From the NCBI RefSeq assembly GCF_018474015.1, contig NZ_JAHCSG010000010.1, forward strand, positions 1 to 46,662: a stretch of 46,662 bases of DNA. Reading direction: 5' to 3'. This DNA comes from Williamsia sp. CHRR-6 (GTDB lineage Bacteria; Actinomycetota; Actinomycetes; Mycobacteriales; Mycobacteriaceae). Numbering within the stretch: the stretch's first letter is position 1; each line of letters starts with the position of its first letter. The translations under genes and the position numbers were made by a program. Positions 8,645-20,028 of the stretch are shown piece by piece. The notes below the pieces were generated by a model that saw nothing but the letters and a program-made list of their open reading frames with translations, was not told the DNA's origin and searched no databases.

Positions 8645-9892
8645 ATGGACATCACCGTGAAGACCTTTACTCCTACTTCGGCGGTACCCGCAGACCAACC
8701 CGACGCGGTCCACTGGCTCACCGCCGTCGCCGCCGGGTTCCAGGACACCGCGCCAAGCGACGAATCGATCGCTCTGCAACTGCGCGACGCCGCCGAGCTC
8801 GGGTTCCGGTTGCGCGGCGCCTACGACTCCGACACCGGGGGCGTGCGTGATGTCACCGACCCGGTCGCAACGTTGTTGAGTTGGGACACCACGGTGAACA
8901 TCGGGGGACGTCTGACCGCGGTCAACGCGATCAGTGACGTCACCACCCGCGCCACCCACCGACGTCAGGGATTGCTGCGGAACCTGATGACCGCGGATCT
9001 GTCCGATGCCGCCGACCGAGGGATACCGCTAGCGGCACTGACCGTCAGCGAGGCGGGCATCTACCGCCGCTTCGGTTTCGGTCCGGCGGTGCAGACCGTC
9101 GAGGTCACCGTCCGTACCGATGCCTCGTTCGCCGTCACCACCCCGCGTATCGGGCGCATGGAAATCGTCGACCGTTCGGTTTATCTCTCCCACAGCGCCG
9201 CGTTGTTCGACCAGTTCCATTCCGGCACATCGGGCTCGGTGCAGCGCACCCCCGGCATGTCGCAGGTGCTGTCCGGGTTCGACCAATCGACCGGCAAGCC
9301 TGACCCCAAGGCTCGCCATGCTCTGCATCTCGCTCCAGACGGCACCGTCGACGGCGCGGTTGCGTGGTTCACCGAAGGCGACGAGAAGGTCCGTCTCTAC
9401 GACCTGATCGCACCTGATCCCGCTGTGTCGGTTCAGATCTGGGACCTCTTGGGCAGCCTCGACCTCATCCGCTCGGTGTCATCACGTCGCATCCGGGTGG
9501 ACGACCCAGTGCGTTACGCGCTGGCCGAGCCCGACGTCTATCAGGTGCAAGGTCGACGAGACTTCCTGTGGCTGCGGGTACTCGACGTACCCACGGTCAT
9601 GACCGCACGCAGATACCTGATGGACGACGACATCGTGATCGAAGTGGTCGACGACCTCGGTTTCGCCGCAGGCGTGTACCAGCTGCGCACCCGTGACGGT
9701 CTGGCGTCGGTCACCCGCACCGCAGATGCCCCCGAGGTGACGATGGATGTGGCTGCACTGGGGTCCATCCTGCTCGGCGGCGTCTCGGTCACCACCATCG
9801 CTGCCGCCGGTCACATCCGCGGACCGGCGCTGCACCGGCTGGCTCGGCTGATGCTGACGCCACACGCGCCCGCATCGATCACGCCGTTTTGA
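8645..9892 (+). CDS. Eis-like GNAT N-acetyltransferase
   Basis: This 415-residue protein matches the Eis (enhanced intracellular survival) family: an N-terminal GNAT domain, a second degenerate GNAT-like region and a C-terminal SCP2-like domain. The acetyl-CoA loop is seen as VTTRATHRRQGLLRNLM. The segment LTVSEAGIYRRFGFGPA contains the Tyr used as general acid, and the protein ends in Phe (APASITPF), as in Eis, where the terminal carboxylate helps catalysis. Characterised mycobacterial Eis acetylates aminoglycosides at several amines and also host protein lysines. Whether this homologue does so is unknown. ATG at 8645 follows a divergent promoter region shared with the carboxylesterase. Confidence 0.87.
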   Translation: MDITVKTFTPTSAVPADQPDAVHWLTAVAAGFQDTAPSDESIALQLRDAAELGFRLRGAYDSDTGGVRDVTDPVATLLSWDTTVNIGGRLTAVNAISDVTTRATHRRQGLLRNLMTADLSDAADRGIPLAALTVSEAGIYRRFGFGPAVQTVEVTVRTDASFAVTTPRIGRMEIVDRSVYLSHSAALFDQFHSGTSGSVQRTPGMSQVLSGFDQSTGKPDPKARHALHLAPDGTVDGAVAWFTEGDEKVRLYDLIAPDPAVSVQIWDLLGSLDLIRSVSSRRIRVDDPVRYALAEPDVYQVQGRRDFLWLRVLDVPTVMTARRYLMDDDIVIEVVDDLGFAAGVYQLRTRDGLASVTRTADAPEVTMDVAALGSILLGGVSVTTIAAAGHIRGPALHRLARLMLTPHAPASITPF

Positions 9893-9908
9893 GCACTCCT
9901 GTTTCGGC

Positions 9909-10880
9909 TCAGACGAATCCGACGATGGGACGCGGCGCGTAGCGCTCTTCCAGCGCGGCCTGCTCGGTGGTGGTCAGGTGCACGTCGAGAGCCGCGACGG
10001 CGTCGTCGATGTGCGCCGTGGAGCCGGCACCGATGATCGGCGCGCTCACGACGGCCTTGTCCAACACCCACGACAGCGCGACCTGGGCGCGCGGGATCCC
10101 GCGCTGCGCTGCCATCTGAGACACCGCGTCCACGATGTGGCGATCGTCCTCGGCATACAGCGTGGCGCCGAACTCGTCGGTGGAGCTGCGTGAGGTGGTG
10201 GTCCCCCAGTCACGCGTCAGCCGGCCGCGGGCCAGTGGGCGCCATGGGATGACTCCCACACCCTGGTCGGCGCACAGCGGGTGCATCTCGCGTTCCTCCT
10301 CACGGTAGAGCAGGTTGTAGTGATCCTGCATGGAGATGAACGTCGTCCAGCCGTGCATCTGCGCGACGTGTTGAGCCTTGGCGAACTGCCAGGCGTACAT
10401 CGACGACGCCCCGATGTAGCGGGCCTTGCCCGCCTTGACCACGTCGTGCAGCGCCTCCATCGTCTCCTCGATCGGCGTGGTCGGATCCCACCGGTGGATC
10501 TGATAGAGGTCGACGTAGTCGGTACCCAGACGCGCCAAGCTGGCGTCGATCTCGGCGAATATCGCTTTGCGCGACAGCCCGGTCTCGGCAGGCGTGGGTC
10601 GACCGTTGAAGAACACCTTGGTGGCCAACACGATCTCGTCGCGTCGCGCCAGGTCCTTCAACGCCCGACCGACGATCTCTTCACTCGATCCAGCCGAGTA
10701 CGAGTTGGCGGTGTCGAAGAACGTGATCCCGGATTCCAACGCGTGCGCCAGGATGGGCCGCGATGTGTCTTCCGACAGCGTCCAGGCATGGTTTCCACGA
10801 TTCGGCTCGCCGAACGTCATGCAGCCCAAACAGATTCGTGATACCCGTAGCCCCGATGACCCCAGGTTGGTGTATTGCAT
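9909..10880 (-). CDS. Aldo/keto reductase
   Basis: The 323-residue protein is an aldo/keto reductase TIM barrel. The catalytic tetrad is visible: Asp in FFDTANSYSAGSSEE with Tyr four residues on, Lys in LATKVFF, and His in LYQIHRWD. The C-terminal cofactor-binding segment includes SAPIIGAGSTAHIDDAVAAL, typical of AKRs of the YajO/potassium-channel-beta-like group. It would reduce aldehydes or ketones with NADPH. ATG at 10880 has AGAGGG about 9 nt upstream. It follows the UvrA-like gene on the same strand with a 51-bp gap, and its stop lies 16 bp from the Eis-like gene's stop. Confidence 0.88.
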   Translation of the reverse strand: MQYTNLGSSGLRVSRICLGCMTFGEPNRGNHAWTLSEDTSRPILAHALESGITFFDTANSYSAGSSEEIVGRALKDLARRDEIVLATKVFFNGRPTPAETGLSRKAIFAEIDASLARLGTDYVDLYQIHRWDPTTPIEETMEALHDVVKAGKARYIGASSMYAWQFAKAQHVAQMHGWTTFISMQDHYNLLYREEEREMHPLCADQGVGVIPWRPLARGRLTRDWGTTTSRSSTDEFGATLYAEDDRHIVDAVSQMAAQRGIPRAQVALSWVLDKAVVSAPIIGAGSTAHIDDAVAALDVHLTTTEQAALEERYAPRPIVGFV

Positions 10881-10931
10881 ACGCGCTGCCCTCTCGCATC
10901 GGTCGGTATCGATCGCGACGATGCGCCGGGC

Positions 10932-13313
<2,382 letters not shown>

Positions 13314-13362
13314 GTCAGAACGTCTCCTCGTCTCCCACCGCCGTACTACGCGGGCCGGGCTC

Positions 13363-13773
13363 TCAGCTGAACTGTTGGATGCGGATCAGGTTGCCCGACG
13401 GGTCTCGAATCGCGCAGTCGCGCACACCGTAGGGCTGATCGGTCGGCTCCTGCACGATCTCGGCGTTCGCCGCGCAAATCTGTTCGAAGACCGCGTCGAG
13501 ATCAGCCGTGGCCAGCAATACGCGGCCGAACGTGCCCTTCGCCATCATCTCGGTGATGACGATGCGCTCGTCCTCGGTGATGCCAGGATCAGCGGCGGGC
13601 GGCTGCAACACGATGGCGGTGTCAGGCTGTCCGGGTGGTCCAATGGTCAGCCACCGCATGCCGTTGTACCCGACGTCTTTTCGGACCTCGAAACCGAGGA
13701 CGTCACGGTAGAACACCAACGATGCCTCAGCGTCGGTGTGCGGAAGGAAACTGGAATGGATGGTCATGTTCAT
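13363..13773 (-). CDS. VOC (glyoxalase/bleomycin resistance-like) protein
   Basis: The 136-residue protein is a single-chain VOC-fold protein: SLVFYRDVLGFEVRKDVG, RWLTIGPPG, DLDAVFEQICAANAEIV and the terminal RDCAIRDPSGNLIRIQQF. The metal-ligand positions of the family appear partly kept, with Glu/Gln near the end less certain. The ATG at 13773 overlaps the AraC gene's stop by four bases (ATGA), so the pair is translationally coupled. An AraC-like regulator next to a VOC gene is a common actinobacterial arrangement; the natural substrate is unknown. An alternative start lies two codons downstream. Confidence 0.82.
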   Translation of the reverse strand: MNMTIHSSFLPHTDAEASLVFYRDVLGFEVRKDVGYNGMRWLTIGPPGQPDTAIVLQPPAADPGITEDERIVITEMMAKGTFGRVLLATADLDAVFEQICAANAEIVQEPTDQPYGVRDCAIRDPSGNLIRIQQFS

Positions 13774-14219
13774 GGCGTCGACGGTAGAGCGCACCCCGTG
13801 GCCGATGCTTCTCGATTCCTGACCGGTCTGGTCACCTGTTTGGCCACACAGGGTGGCATGGCAAGGCCAGCACGGTCACCCTGAGCGCGGTAGACGCTCG
13901 GGGGCATCCCGACGAGCTCGCGGAAACGGGTACTGAAGGTACCCAGCGACGAACAACCCACCGCGTAACACACCTCGGTGACACCTTGGTCACCGTGCGC
14001 GAGCAGCGCCATCGCGCGTTCAATCCGGCGGGTCATCAGGTAGGAGTACGGCGACTCACCATAGGCGCGCTTGAACTCGCGGCTCAGGTGACCGGCCGAC
14101 ATGTGGACGCCGCTCGCCAGTGCCGTGACGTCGAGTGGCTGGGCGAACTCACGATCGATCCGGTCTCGAACGCGACGCAGCCGAGCCAGATCGCGTAGGC
14201 GGTTGGACGGTTCGCTCAC
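13770..14219 (-). CDS. AraC-family transcriptional regulator (HTH domain only)
   Basis: This 149-residue protein is almost entirely an AraC-type double helix-turn-helix. The first HTH is around DVTALASGVHMSAGHLSREF, and the second is around TEVCYAVGCSSLGTFSTRF followed by LVGMPPSVYR. It lacks a separate sensor domain, so its DNA binding may be unliganded or controlled by another protein. The GTG start at 14219 has AGGA about 7 nt upstream. Its stop overlaps the VOC gene, so the two act together; autoregulation of this small operon is a reasonable guess. Confidence 0.85.
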   Translation of the reverse strand: MSEPSNRLRDLARLRRVRDRIDREFAQPLDVTALASGVHMSAGHLSREFKRAYGESPYSYLMTRRIERAMALLAHGDQGVTEVCYAVGCSSLGTFSTRFRELVGMPPSVYRAQGDRAGLAMPPCVAKQVTRPVRNREASATGCALPSTP

Positions 14220-14281
14220 GCCTGAATCCTGCCACGACGTGGCGGGGGCGAGTCACAATTCGCTGCAGCTGCACGTGGCGT

Positions 14282-15307
14282 TCAACTGGTGGGTGTCCAC
14301 CCCAGCGCAGGACCGAGTCGAGTCGCCATGTCGGTGATGATCTGGATGTAGTCGGACTTCTCGAACGAGAACGGCAGCGCGAACGCCATCTCAGTGGCCC
14401 GTTGAAAGCCCTTGTGCGCGTACAGCTGTTCGGCCAGTTCGTCGGACCGACCGACCAGGTCGGGTGCGAACAACAGACCGCGGGGCCCCTGGGGGCTCCG
14501 GGTGCGTTCCAACCGTGAGGCAGCGTAGGCCTCGTAGCGGCGAATCTGATCTGCGCTGGCGGTGTCGGTGGGGATCACCACCAGCCCGTGCGAGACGCGC
14601 GCTGACGCCGGATCGGGATGGTGCGCAAGGTAGGCGTCGATCTGCTGGGCCTGGATCGTTGCGAAATCAGTCCGAACTGAACCATCGTCGGTGGTGACGA
14701 CCGACGACGTGAGGTAATTGAGCCCCTGTTCACCAGTCCAGATAGCCGAGCTCAGCCCTCCGCCGTACCAGACGCGATCGGCAAGACCTGGCGAATGAGG
14801 TTGCACCCGGCGGGAGAACTGCTCGATCCCGACCGTGCCCCCGAAATCACTGACCGGCTCACCACGCAGGCACCGCAACAGGCGCAGGACCCGTTCCTTG
14901 GAGAAGTCCTCCACGTCATGGGTGTCGGGGTAGAGCGCATGTTTGAAGTCGTCGTAGCGCATCGGGGTCCCCACCGAGACACCGGGATTGACGCGTCCGT
15001 CGCTCAGCACATCCACCGTGGCCAAGTCTTCGGCCAGCCGTAGCGGATTCTCCAGACCCAACGGAATGACCGCAGTCCCAAGATGAATCCGGTTGGTCCG
15101 CATGGCCGCCGCCGCCATCACCGCCACCGGGGAGGAGATCCCGAACTGCAGGTGCCGATCGCGCAGCCACACACTGTCGAAACCCAGGTCCTCGGCCCGC
15201 TGGATCATCTCGATGGTTTCGAGATGGCCTGCGCGCGGATCACTTTCGTCGAAACGCCCGATGGTGAGAAATCCGAGTCCCGCCAACGGCTGACCGAGCG
15301 AGGGCAT
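14282..15307 (-). CDS. Luciferase-like (LLM class) flavin-dependent oxidoreductase
   Basis: The 341-residue protein is a bacterial-luciferase-like TIM barrel: GFDSVWLRDRHLQFG, the central TNRIHLGTAVIPLGLENPLRLAEDLATVD in two parts, DVLSDGRVNPGVSVG, and the C-terminal GPRGLLFAPDLVGRSDELAEQL. Such enzymes use reduced FMN or F420 to oxidise or reduce a substrate. Which cofactor is used is not clear by eye. ATG at 15307 has an excellent GGAGG 6 nt upstream that overlaps the stop region of the preceding gene (stop at 15317), so it is the third gene of a tex operon. Confidence 0.85.
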   Translation of the reverse strand: MPSLGQPLAGLGFLTIGRFDESDPRAGHLETIEMIQRAEDLGFDSVWLRDRHLQFGISSPVAVMAAAAMRTNRIHLGTAVIPLGLENPLRLAEDLATVDVLSDGRVNPGVSVGTPMRYDDFKHALYPDTHDVEDFSKERVLRLLRCLRGEPVSDFGGTVGIEQFSRRVQPHSPGLADRVWYGGGLSSAIWTGEQGLNYLTSSVVTTDDGSVRTDFATIQAQQIDAYLAHHPDPASARVSHGLVVIPTDTASADQIRRYEAYAASRLERTRSPQGPRGLLFAPDLVGRSDELAEQLYAHKGFQRATEMAFALPFSFEKSDYIQIITDMATRLGPALGWTPTS

Positions 15308-15316
15308 GGCGGCCTC

Positions 15317-16078
15317 CTAGCCGATTGCGGTGTAGGACAGTCGGTCGATTCGACCGAGCTCATCGAACTCCACGACCACCGTCCCGTCCGAGGTGTCCAG
15401 GTCGATCCCCGTCGTCGTCAGCCGAGCCGTCACACCGACGCGACGGTCGGCGTAGGCCTCGACCGCCAGCCGATGGTCGAGCACGAATCCGGTCGACAAC
15501 GCCGCGGTCAGCGCCGCGCCGCTCGCCCGAACCGTGGGAGCAGGCAGGTGAAACTCCGCGGGGTTGTCCAGCACGAACCACGCGAAGGTCTCCTCACCCA
15601 CCGGACCCCGGTAGTAGACAGGCGCCGCGACACCGCTCATCGCCTGCGCTGCGTAGACATACGCCATCTCCGGATGATCGCGATCGGGTAAGCGCTGACT
15701 GCGACGCACGTCGGCATCCAGGGCCAGCAGAGCCGTGGTGAGCTCTGTCGAACCCATCGACTCCCCGGCGTCGTGCAGGCGCTGGGCAAGCCCGATCACC
15801 GCCTCGGGGTAGTCGTTGACGTTGTGCCAGCCCCACATCCACGAGTCGCCGTCGACACTGGAACCGACAAAGTACGGACGAAAATGTGTGGGCGGTTCGG
15901 TGTCGAACCAGAACGTGGGGTCACCGCCCAGGTCGGCACCCCACGCCACGCCGACGAAACGTTCGGCGAACAGGTCTTGTGCCTCACAGGACAGGATGAT
16001 CGTGTGGTCGACCAACTGATTTATCACGTCGCCTCCCGGGTCGATCCACCACTGTGGACCGCCGGGTTCGCCGGTCAC
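15317..16078 (-). CDS. DUF6882-like protein of unknown function
   Basis: This 253-residue soluble protein contains the aromatic segment SSVDGDSWMWGWHNVNDYPE and later QAMSGVAAPVYYRGPVGEETFAWFVLD. These resemble DUF6882-type actinobacterial proteins as far as can be judged by eye. No catalytic motif, signal peptide or membrane helix is seen. The GTG start at 16078 overlaps the stop of tex by four bases (GTGA), and a luciferase-like gene follows 9 bp downstream, so the three form an operon. The link to Tex is positional only. Confidence 0.75.
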   Translation of the reverse strand: MTGEPGGPQWWIDPGGDVINQLVDHTIILSCEAQDLFAERFVGVAWGADLGGDPTFWFDTEPPTHFRPYFVGSSVDGDSWMWGWHNVNDYPEAVIGLAQRLHDAGESMGSTELTTALLALDADVRRSQRLPDRDHPEMAYVYAAQAMSGVAAPVYYRGPVGEETFAWFVLDNPAEFHLPAPTVRASGAALTAALSTGFVLDHRLAVEAYADRRVGVTARLTTTGIDLDTSDGTVVVEFDELGRIDRLSYTAIG

Positions 16079-18465
16079 CGGCCGAATCCTGCGTCGCGCA
16101 ACGCCTGTGCCATGGACCCGGAGGACGCCGGTTCATCGCGGCGACCGCGGCCACGGTTGACCGGTCGTGGCTTACGGCCGGTCTGGCCTCCTGTCGACCC
16201 GGGTTTCGCACTGCCCGAACCCGATCCCCGCGAGCCCTGAGCGCCCGATCCACTTCTGCCCGACCTGGCTCCACCGGCAACGACCTCGTCGTCGAGACGC
16301 AAGCTCAACCCGATCCGTTGACGGTCGGTGTCGACGTCGATCACCTTGACCCGCACCACCTGTCCCGACCGCACCACCTCATGCGGATCGGACACGTAGC
16401 GATCGGACATGGCCGAGACGTGTACCAGGCCATCCTGGTGCACACCGACGTCGACGAACGCCCCGAACGCGGCCACGTTGGTCACGACACCCTCGAGAAC
16501 CATGCCCGCGCGTAGGTCGGCCACCTTCTCCACGCCCGCGGCGAACGTCGCGGTGGTGAAGGCCGGCCGCGGGTCGCGACCGGGCTTCTCCAGTTCGGCG
16601 ACGATGTCGGAGACGGTGGGGACACCGAACCGATCATCGGCGAAGTCGGCCGGCCGCAGCGCCCGCAGCGACCGGGTGTCGCCGATCAACTCCGCCAACG
16701 ACAGATTGGTGCGTTCCAGGATCCGCCGGACCACCGGGTAGGCCTCAGGGTGCACCCCGGACGCATCAAGCGGATCGTCACCCCCGGGAATCCGCAGAAA
16801 CCCCGCGCACTGTTCGAATGCCTTGGGGCCCAAACGCGCGACGTCGAGTAGCTGTGTGCGGCTGCGGAACGGCCCGACGGTGTCGCGGTGGGCCACGATC
16901 GCCTCGGCCAGTGTGGGGCCGACGCCCGAGACCCTCGACAGCAGTGGCACCGAGGCGGTGTTGAGGTCCACCCCAACCGCATTCACCGCGTCCTCGACCA
17001 CGGCGTCAAGACTGCGGGCCAGGTTCTGCGGGTTGACGTCGTGCTGGTACTGCCCCACCCCGATCGACTTCGGGTCGATCTTGACCAACTCGGCCAGCGG
17101 GTCCTGCAGTCGTCGGGCGATGGACACCGCCCCTCGGATCGACACGTCGAGCTGCGGCAGCTCACGGCTGGCGTACTCCGACGCCGAATACACCGAGGCA
17201 CCGGCCTCACTCACCATGGCCTTCGCCGGTGGCGGCGCTCCGGCGGCACGGATCTCGGAGACCAGTTCGGTTGCCAGAGCGTCGGTTTCCCGCGATGCGG
17301 TGCCGTTGCCGATCGCGATCAACTCCACGTGATGACGACTGACCATCGCAGCCAGGGTCGCTTTCGCCACATCCCACTGCTTCTGTGGCTGGTGAGGATA
17401 GATCGCACACGAGTCAAGGACCTTGCCGGTGGCGTCGACCACCGCCACCTTCACCCCGGTTCGGAACCCGGGATCGAGACCCAGCGTGGTGCGGGCGCCC
17501 GCCGGTGGTGCCAGCAGCAGGTCGTTGAGGTTGCGAGCGAACACGGCCACCGCGTCGTCCTCGGCGCGCTTGCGCAGTCTCATCCGGGCGGCGGTCTCGG
17601 CGGTGATGGCCAACTTCACCTGCCATGCCCAGCGGACCGTGGTGGTCAACCATTCCGTCGCCGCACCCGGATCGGCGCGGTCGACACCCAATGATGCGGC
17701 GATCATCGACAGGTAGGCGTCGATGTCGCCGCCATCGAATCCGAGGCTGAGAACGTCTTCCTTCTCACCGCGCAGCACCGCGAGGACGCGATGCGACGGC
17801 ATCTTCTCCAGCGGCTCACTGAACTCGAAGTAGTCCCGGAACTTCTGCGCGGCCGGGGTGGCGGCTGCTCCGGCCCGCACCGTGGTCGTGACCGTTCCTT
17901 CGTTCCAGAACCGTTCGCGCACAGCGCCGACCAGGTCGGCGTCCTCTGATGCGCGTTCGATCAGGATGTGTCGGGCTCCATCGAGGGCTGCGGCGACATC
18001 AGCGACATCTGCACCCGTGAACTCGCCGGCCACCACCGTCGGGTCGAGGGCCGGATCGGTGAGCAGACGGTCGGCCAGCGGTTGCAGGCCCGCTTCCCGC
18101 GCGATCTGCGCCTTGGTGCGCCGCTTGGGTTTGAACGGGAGGTAGATGTCCTCCACTCGGGACTTGGTGTCTGCGGCCAGCAGCGTTGCGCGCAGATCGG
18201 CGGTCAGCTTGCCCTGTTCGTCGATGGAGGCGATGACTGCGGCGCGGCGCTCGTCGAGTTCGCGCAGGTAACTCAGCCGTTCGTCGAGGGTTCGCAGTTG
18301 TGCGTCGTCGAGGCTGCCGGTCACCTCCTTGCGGTAGCGGGCGATGAAGGGAACCGTCGACCCCTCGTCCAGCAGCCGCACCGCAGCAGCCACCTGGTTC
18401 TCTCCCACCCCCAGCTCGTCGGCGATACGGGCATTGACGGATCGGACTGCACCTGGCGAACTCAC
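16075..18465 (-). CDS. tex: Tex transcription accessory protein (S1 domain)
   Basis: The protein of about 796 residues is Tex. The N-terminal helical part contains AVRLLDEGSTVPFIARYRKE. A YqgF/RNase-H-like region has LGLDPGFRTGVKVAVVD, a helix-hairpin-helix part reads NAVGVDLNTASVPLLSRVSG, and the S1 domain reads GMVLEGVVTNVAAFGAFVDVG. The C-terminal tail is Gly/Ser/Arg-rich. Tex binds RNA and influences transcription and virulence-gene expression in other bacteria. The GTG at 18465 (VSSPGAVRSVNARIADELG) is chosen because it matches the family N-terminus; the open frame runs 27 codons further but is Arg-rich and unlike Tex. It heads a three-gene operon. Confidence 0.92.
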   Translation of the reverse strand: MSSPGAVRSVNARIADELGVGENQVAAAVRLLDEGSTVPFIARYRKEVTGSLDDAQLRTLDERLSYLRELDERRAAVIASIDEQGKLTADLRATLLAADTKSRVEDIYLPFKPKRRTKAQIAREAGLQPLADRLLTDPALDPTVVAGEFTGADVADVAAALDGARHILIERASEDADLVGAVRERFWNEGTVTTTVRAGAAATPAAQKFRDYFEFSEPLEKMPSHRVLAVLRGEKEDVLSLGFDGGDIDAYLSMIAASLGVDRADPGAATEWLTTTVRWAWQVKLAITAETAARMRLRKRAEDDAVAVFARNLNDLLLAPPAGARTTLGLDPGFRTGVKVAVVDATGKVLDSCAIYPHQPQKQWDVAKATLAAMVSRHHVELIAIGNGTASRETDALATELVSEIRAAGAPPPAKAMVSEAGASVYSASEYASRELPQLDVSIRGAVSIARRLQDPLAELVKIDPKSIGVGQYQHDVNPQNLARSLDAVVEDAVNAVGVDLNTASVPLLSRVSGVGPTLAEAIVAHRDTVGPFRSRTQLLDVARLGPKAFEQCAGFLRIPGGDDPLDASGVHPEAYPVVRRILERTNLSLAELIGDTRSLRALRPADFADDRFGVPTVSDIVAELEKPGRDPRPAFTTATFAAGVEKVADLRAGMVLEGVVTNVAAFGAFVDVGVHQDGLVHVSAMSDRYVSDPHEVVRSGQVVRVKVIDVDTDRQRIGLSLRLDDEVVAGGARSGRSGSGAQGSRGSGSGSAKPGSTGGQTGRKPRPVNRGRGRRDEPASSGSMAQALRDAGFGR

Positions 18466-18581
18466 CCGCGAAACACTACCGATCCACCGCAGGAGACGGG
18501 CACAGCGACGCGGGTGCGGACACACGCGCAGTCCCACCGCGGACAACGGCAGGCGTGTCGGTCACGTGTAGTCCTCTCGAA

Positions 18582-18611
18582 TTGACTTCGTCGCTGGTCA
18601 CCACGCATTCT
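18582..18611 (+). promoter_or_regulatory. Candidate promoter for the ABC1-kinase gene
   Basis: TTGACT (18582-18587) and CATTCT (18606-18611) are separated by 18 bp in the 210-bp region between tex and the divergent kinase gene. The -35 is close to the TTGACA consensus; the -10 is weaker. No mapping data exist. Confidence 0.3.
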
Positions 18612-18675
18612 CCTGGCACCGAACGGCGTACGCGAGCGCCGACCCGACATGATCCGCGACACTTGTGTGAAAGCC

Positions 18676-20028
18676 ATGACACCTGCACCTTCTGCCTCCC
18701 CCCTACCGGTTGCGGCGACCGAGATCGACTCCCGCCTGCCTGCCAGCTCGGCGCTCACCCAGGTGCGCAGAGCGACCGTCACCGGCGCTCACCTGACCCG
18801 AGGCGTGGCCGAGTTCATCGTCGGATTACCCGCCGGCGGGGCGATGTCCTCGCGCGCCGCTCGGGAGGTGCGTGATGTGTTCGAACGTCTGGGTCCGACG
18901 TATGTGAAGCTCGGTCAGCTGATCGCGTCCAGTCCGGGTGTCTTCACCCCCGCGTTGTCGCGGGAGTTCGAGACCCTCTTGGATCGCGTTGCCCCCGCTC
19001 CGATCTCAGAGGTCGAGGCAGTACTCACCGCGGCACTCGGGGCGCCCTCGTCCCAGCTGTTCGCTGCGTTCGATCCTGTCCCCATCGCATCGGCATCGAT
19101 TGCACAGGTTCATCGGGCCACCCTGCACACCGGTGAGCAGGTGGTGGTCAAGGTGCAACGCCCGGGCATCGTGCCGCGGCTGGCCGCAGACGTCGCTCTG
19201 CTCGACCATCTCGCTCGCCTGGCCGAACTGTCGCCGTATGGGCGCATGCTCAGCGCCCGCGACGTGGTCGACGACTTCGCCGCTGGTCTTGGTGCCGAGG
19301 TCGACTTCGGCAACGAAGCCGCCGCCATGCGCGATTTCGTGGCCGGCCTGGCCGGCACTGACCAGGCTGACCGTGTGCGGGTACCGGTGGTGTTCGACCA
19401 GTTCACCACCGCCGAGGTGCTCACGATGGAGTACGTGGACGCGGTTCGCATCGACGACATCGCCACGGTTCGGGCCGCGGGCCACGACGGCGTCGCTCTG
19501 GTTCGCACCCTGTTGATGTCGTTCATGGAGTCGGCATTTCGTGGCGGGGTGTTCCACGGCGACCTGCATGCAGGCAACGTCCTTGTCGACGCAGACGGTC
19601 GGCTGGTCCTGCTCGACTTCGGCATCGTGGGTCGATTCACCCCCCGCACGCGGCGTCTGCTTCGTCGCCTGGTCGGTGATCTGATGGTGCGCAAGGACTT
19701 CGAGTCCGCAGGGCGCACCCTGGTCGCGATGGGCGCGGTCCGCAACCCGAGCAGCACCAGTGCAGGCGCCGGTGACCTGCGCTCGTTCACCACCCCGATG
19801 GCCCGCACCGGGTTGGCGTCGATGTCCTACACCGACCTCGGCAGGCAACTCGCCGCATTGGCCAAGGCCTACGACCTGCGACTGCCTCGCGAGTTGGTGT
19901 TGGTGGGCAAACAGCTGCTGTACGTGGAGAAGTACATGAAGCTGCTCGCCCCACGGTGGCGCGCGATCACCGACCGCGAGGTGTTCGGCTTGATGAGCGA
20001 GCTCATCACCGAGGACAACCGGGCCTGA
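18676..20028 (+). CDS. ABC1/AarF/UbiB-family atypical kinase
   Basis: The 450-residue protein has the ABC1 kinase hallmarks. These are the KxGQ-type segment GPTYVKLGQLIAS, the Ala-rich loop ASASIAQVHRA replacing the glycine-rich loop, the invariant Lys in VVVKVQRPG, the catalytic FHGDLHAGNVLV and the metal-binding LLDFGIVGR. Family members are membrane-associated ATPases/kinases that support lipid or quinone metabolism (UbiB/COQ8); the role here is not known. ATG at 18676 has GAAAG just upstream; an in-frame ATG at 18649 is a possible alternative. Its stop overlaps the ASCH gene start by one base (TGATG). Confidence 0.9.
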   Translation: MTPAPSASPLPVAATEIDSRLPASSALTQVRRATVTGAHLTRGVAEFIVGLPAGGAMSSRAAREVRDVFERLGPTYVKLGQLIASSPGVFTPALSREFETLLDRVAPAPISEVEAVLTAALGAPSSQLFAAFDPVPIASASIAQVHRATLHTGEQVVVKVQRPGIVPRLAADVALLDHLARLAELSPYGRMLSARDVVDDFAAGLGAEVDFGNEAAAMRDFVAGLAGTDQADRVRVPVVFDQFTTAEVLTMEYVDAVRIDDIATVRAAGHDGVALVRTLLMSFMESAFRGGVFHGDLHAGNVLVDADGRLVLLDFGIVGRFTPRTRRLLRRLVGDLMVRKDFESAGRTLVAMGAVRNPSSTSAGAGDLRSFTTPMARTGLASMSYTDLGRQLAALAKAYDLRLPRELVLVGKQLLYVEKYMKLLAPRWRAITDREVFGLMSELITEDNRA

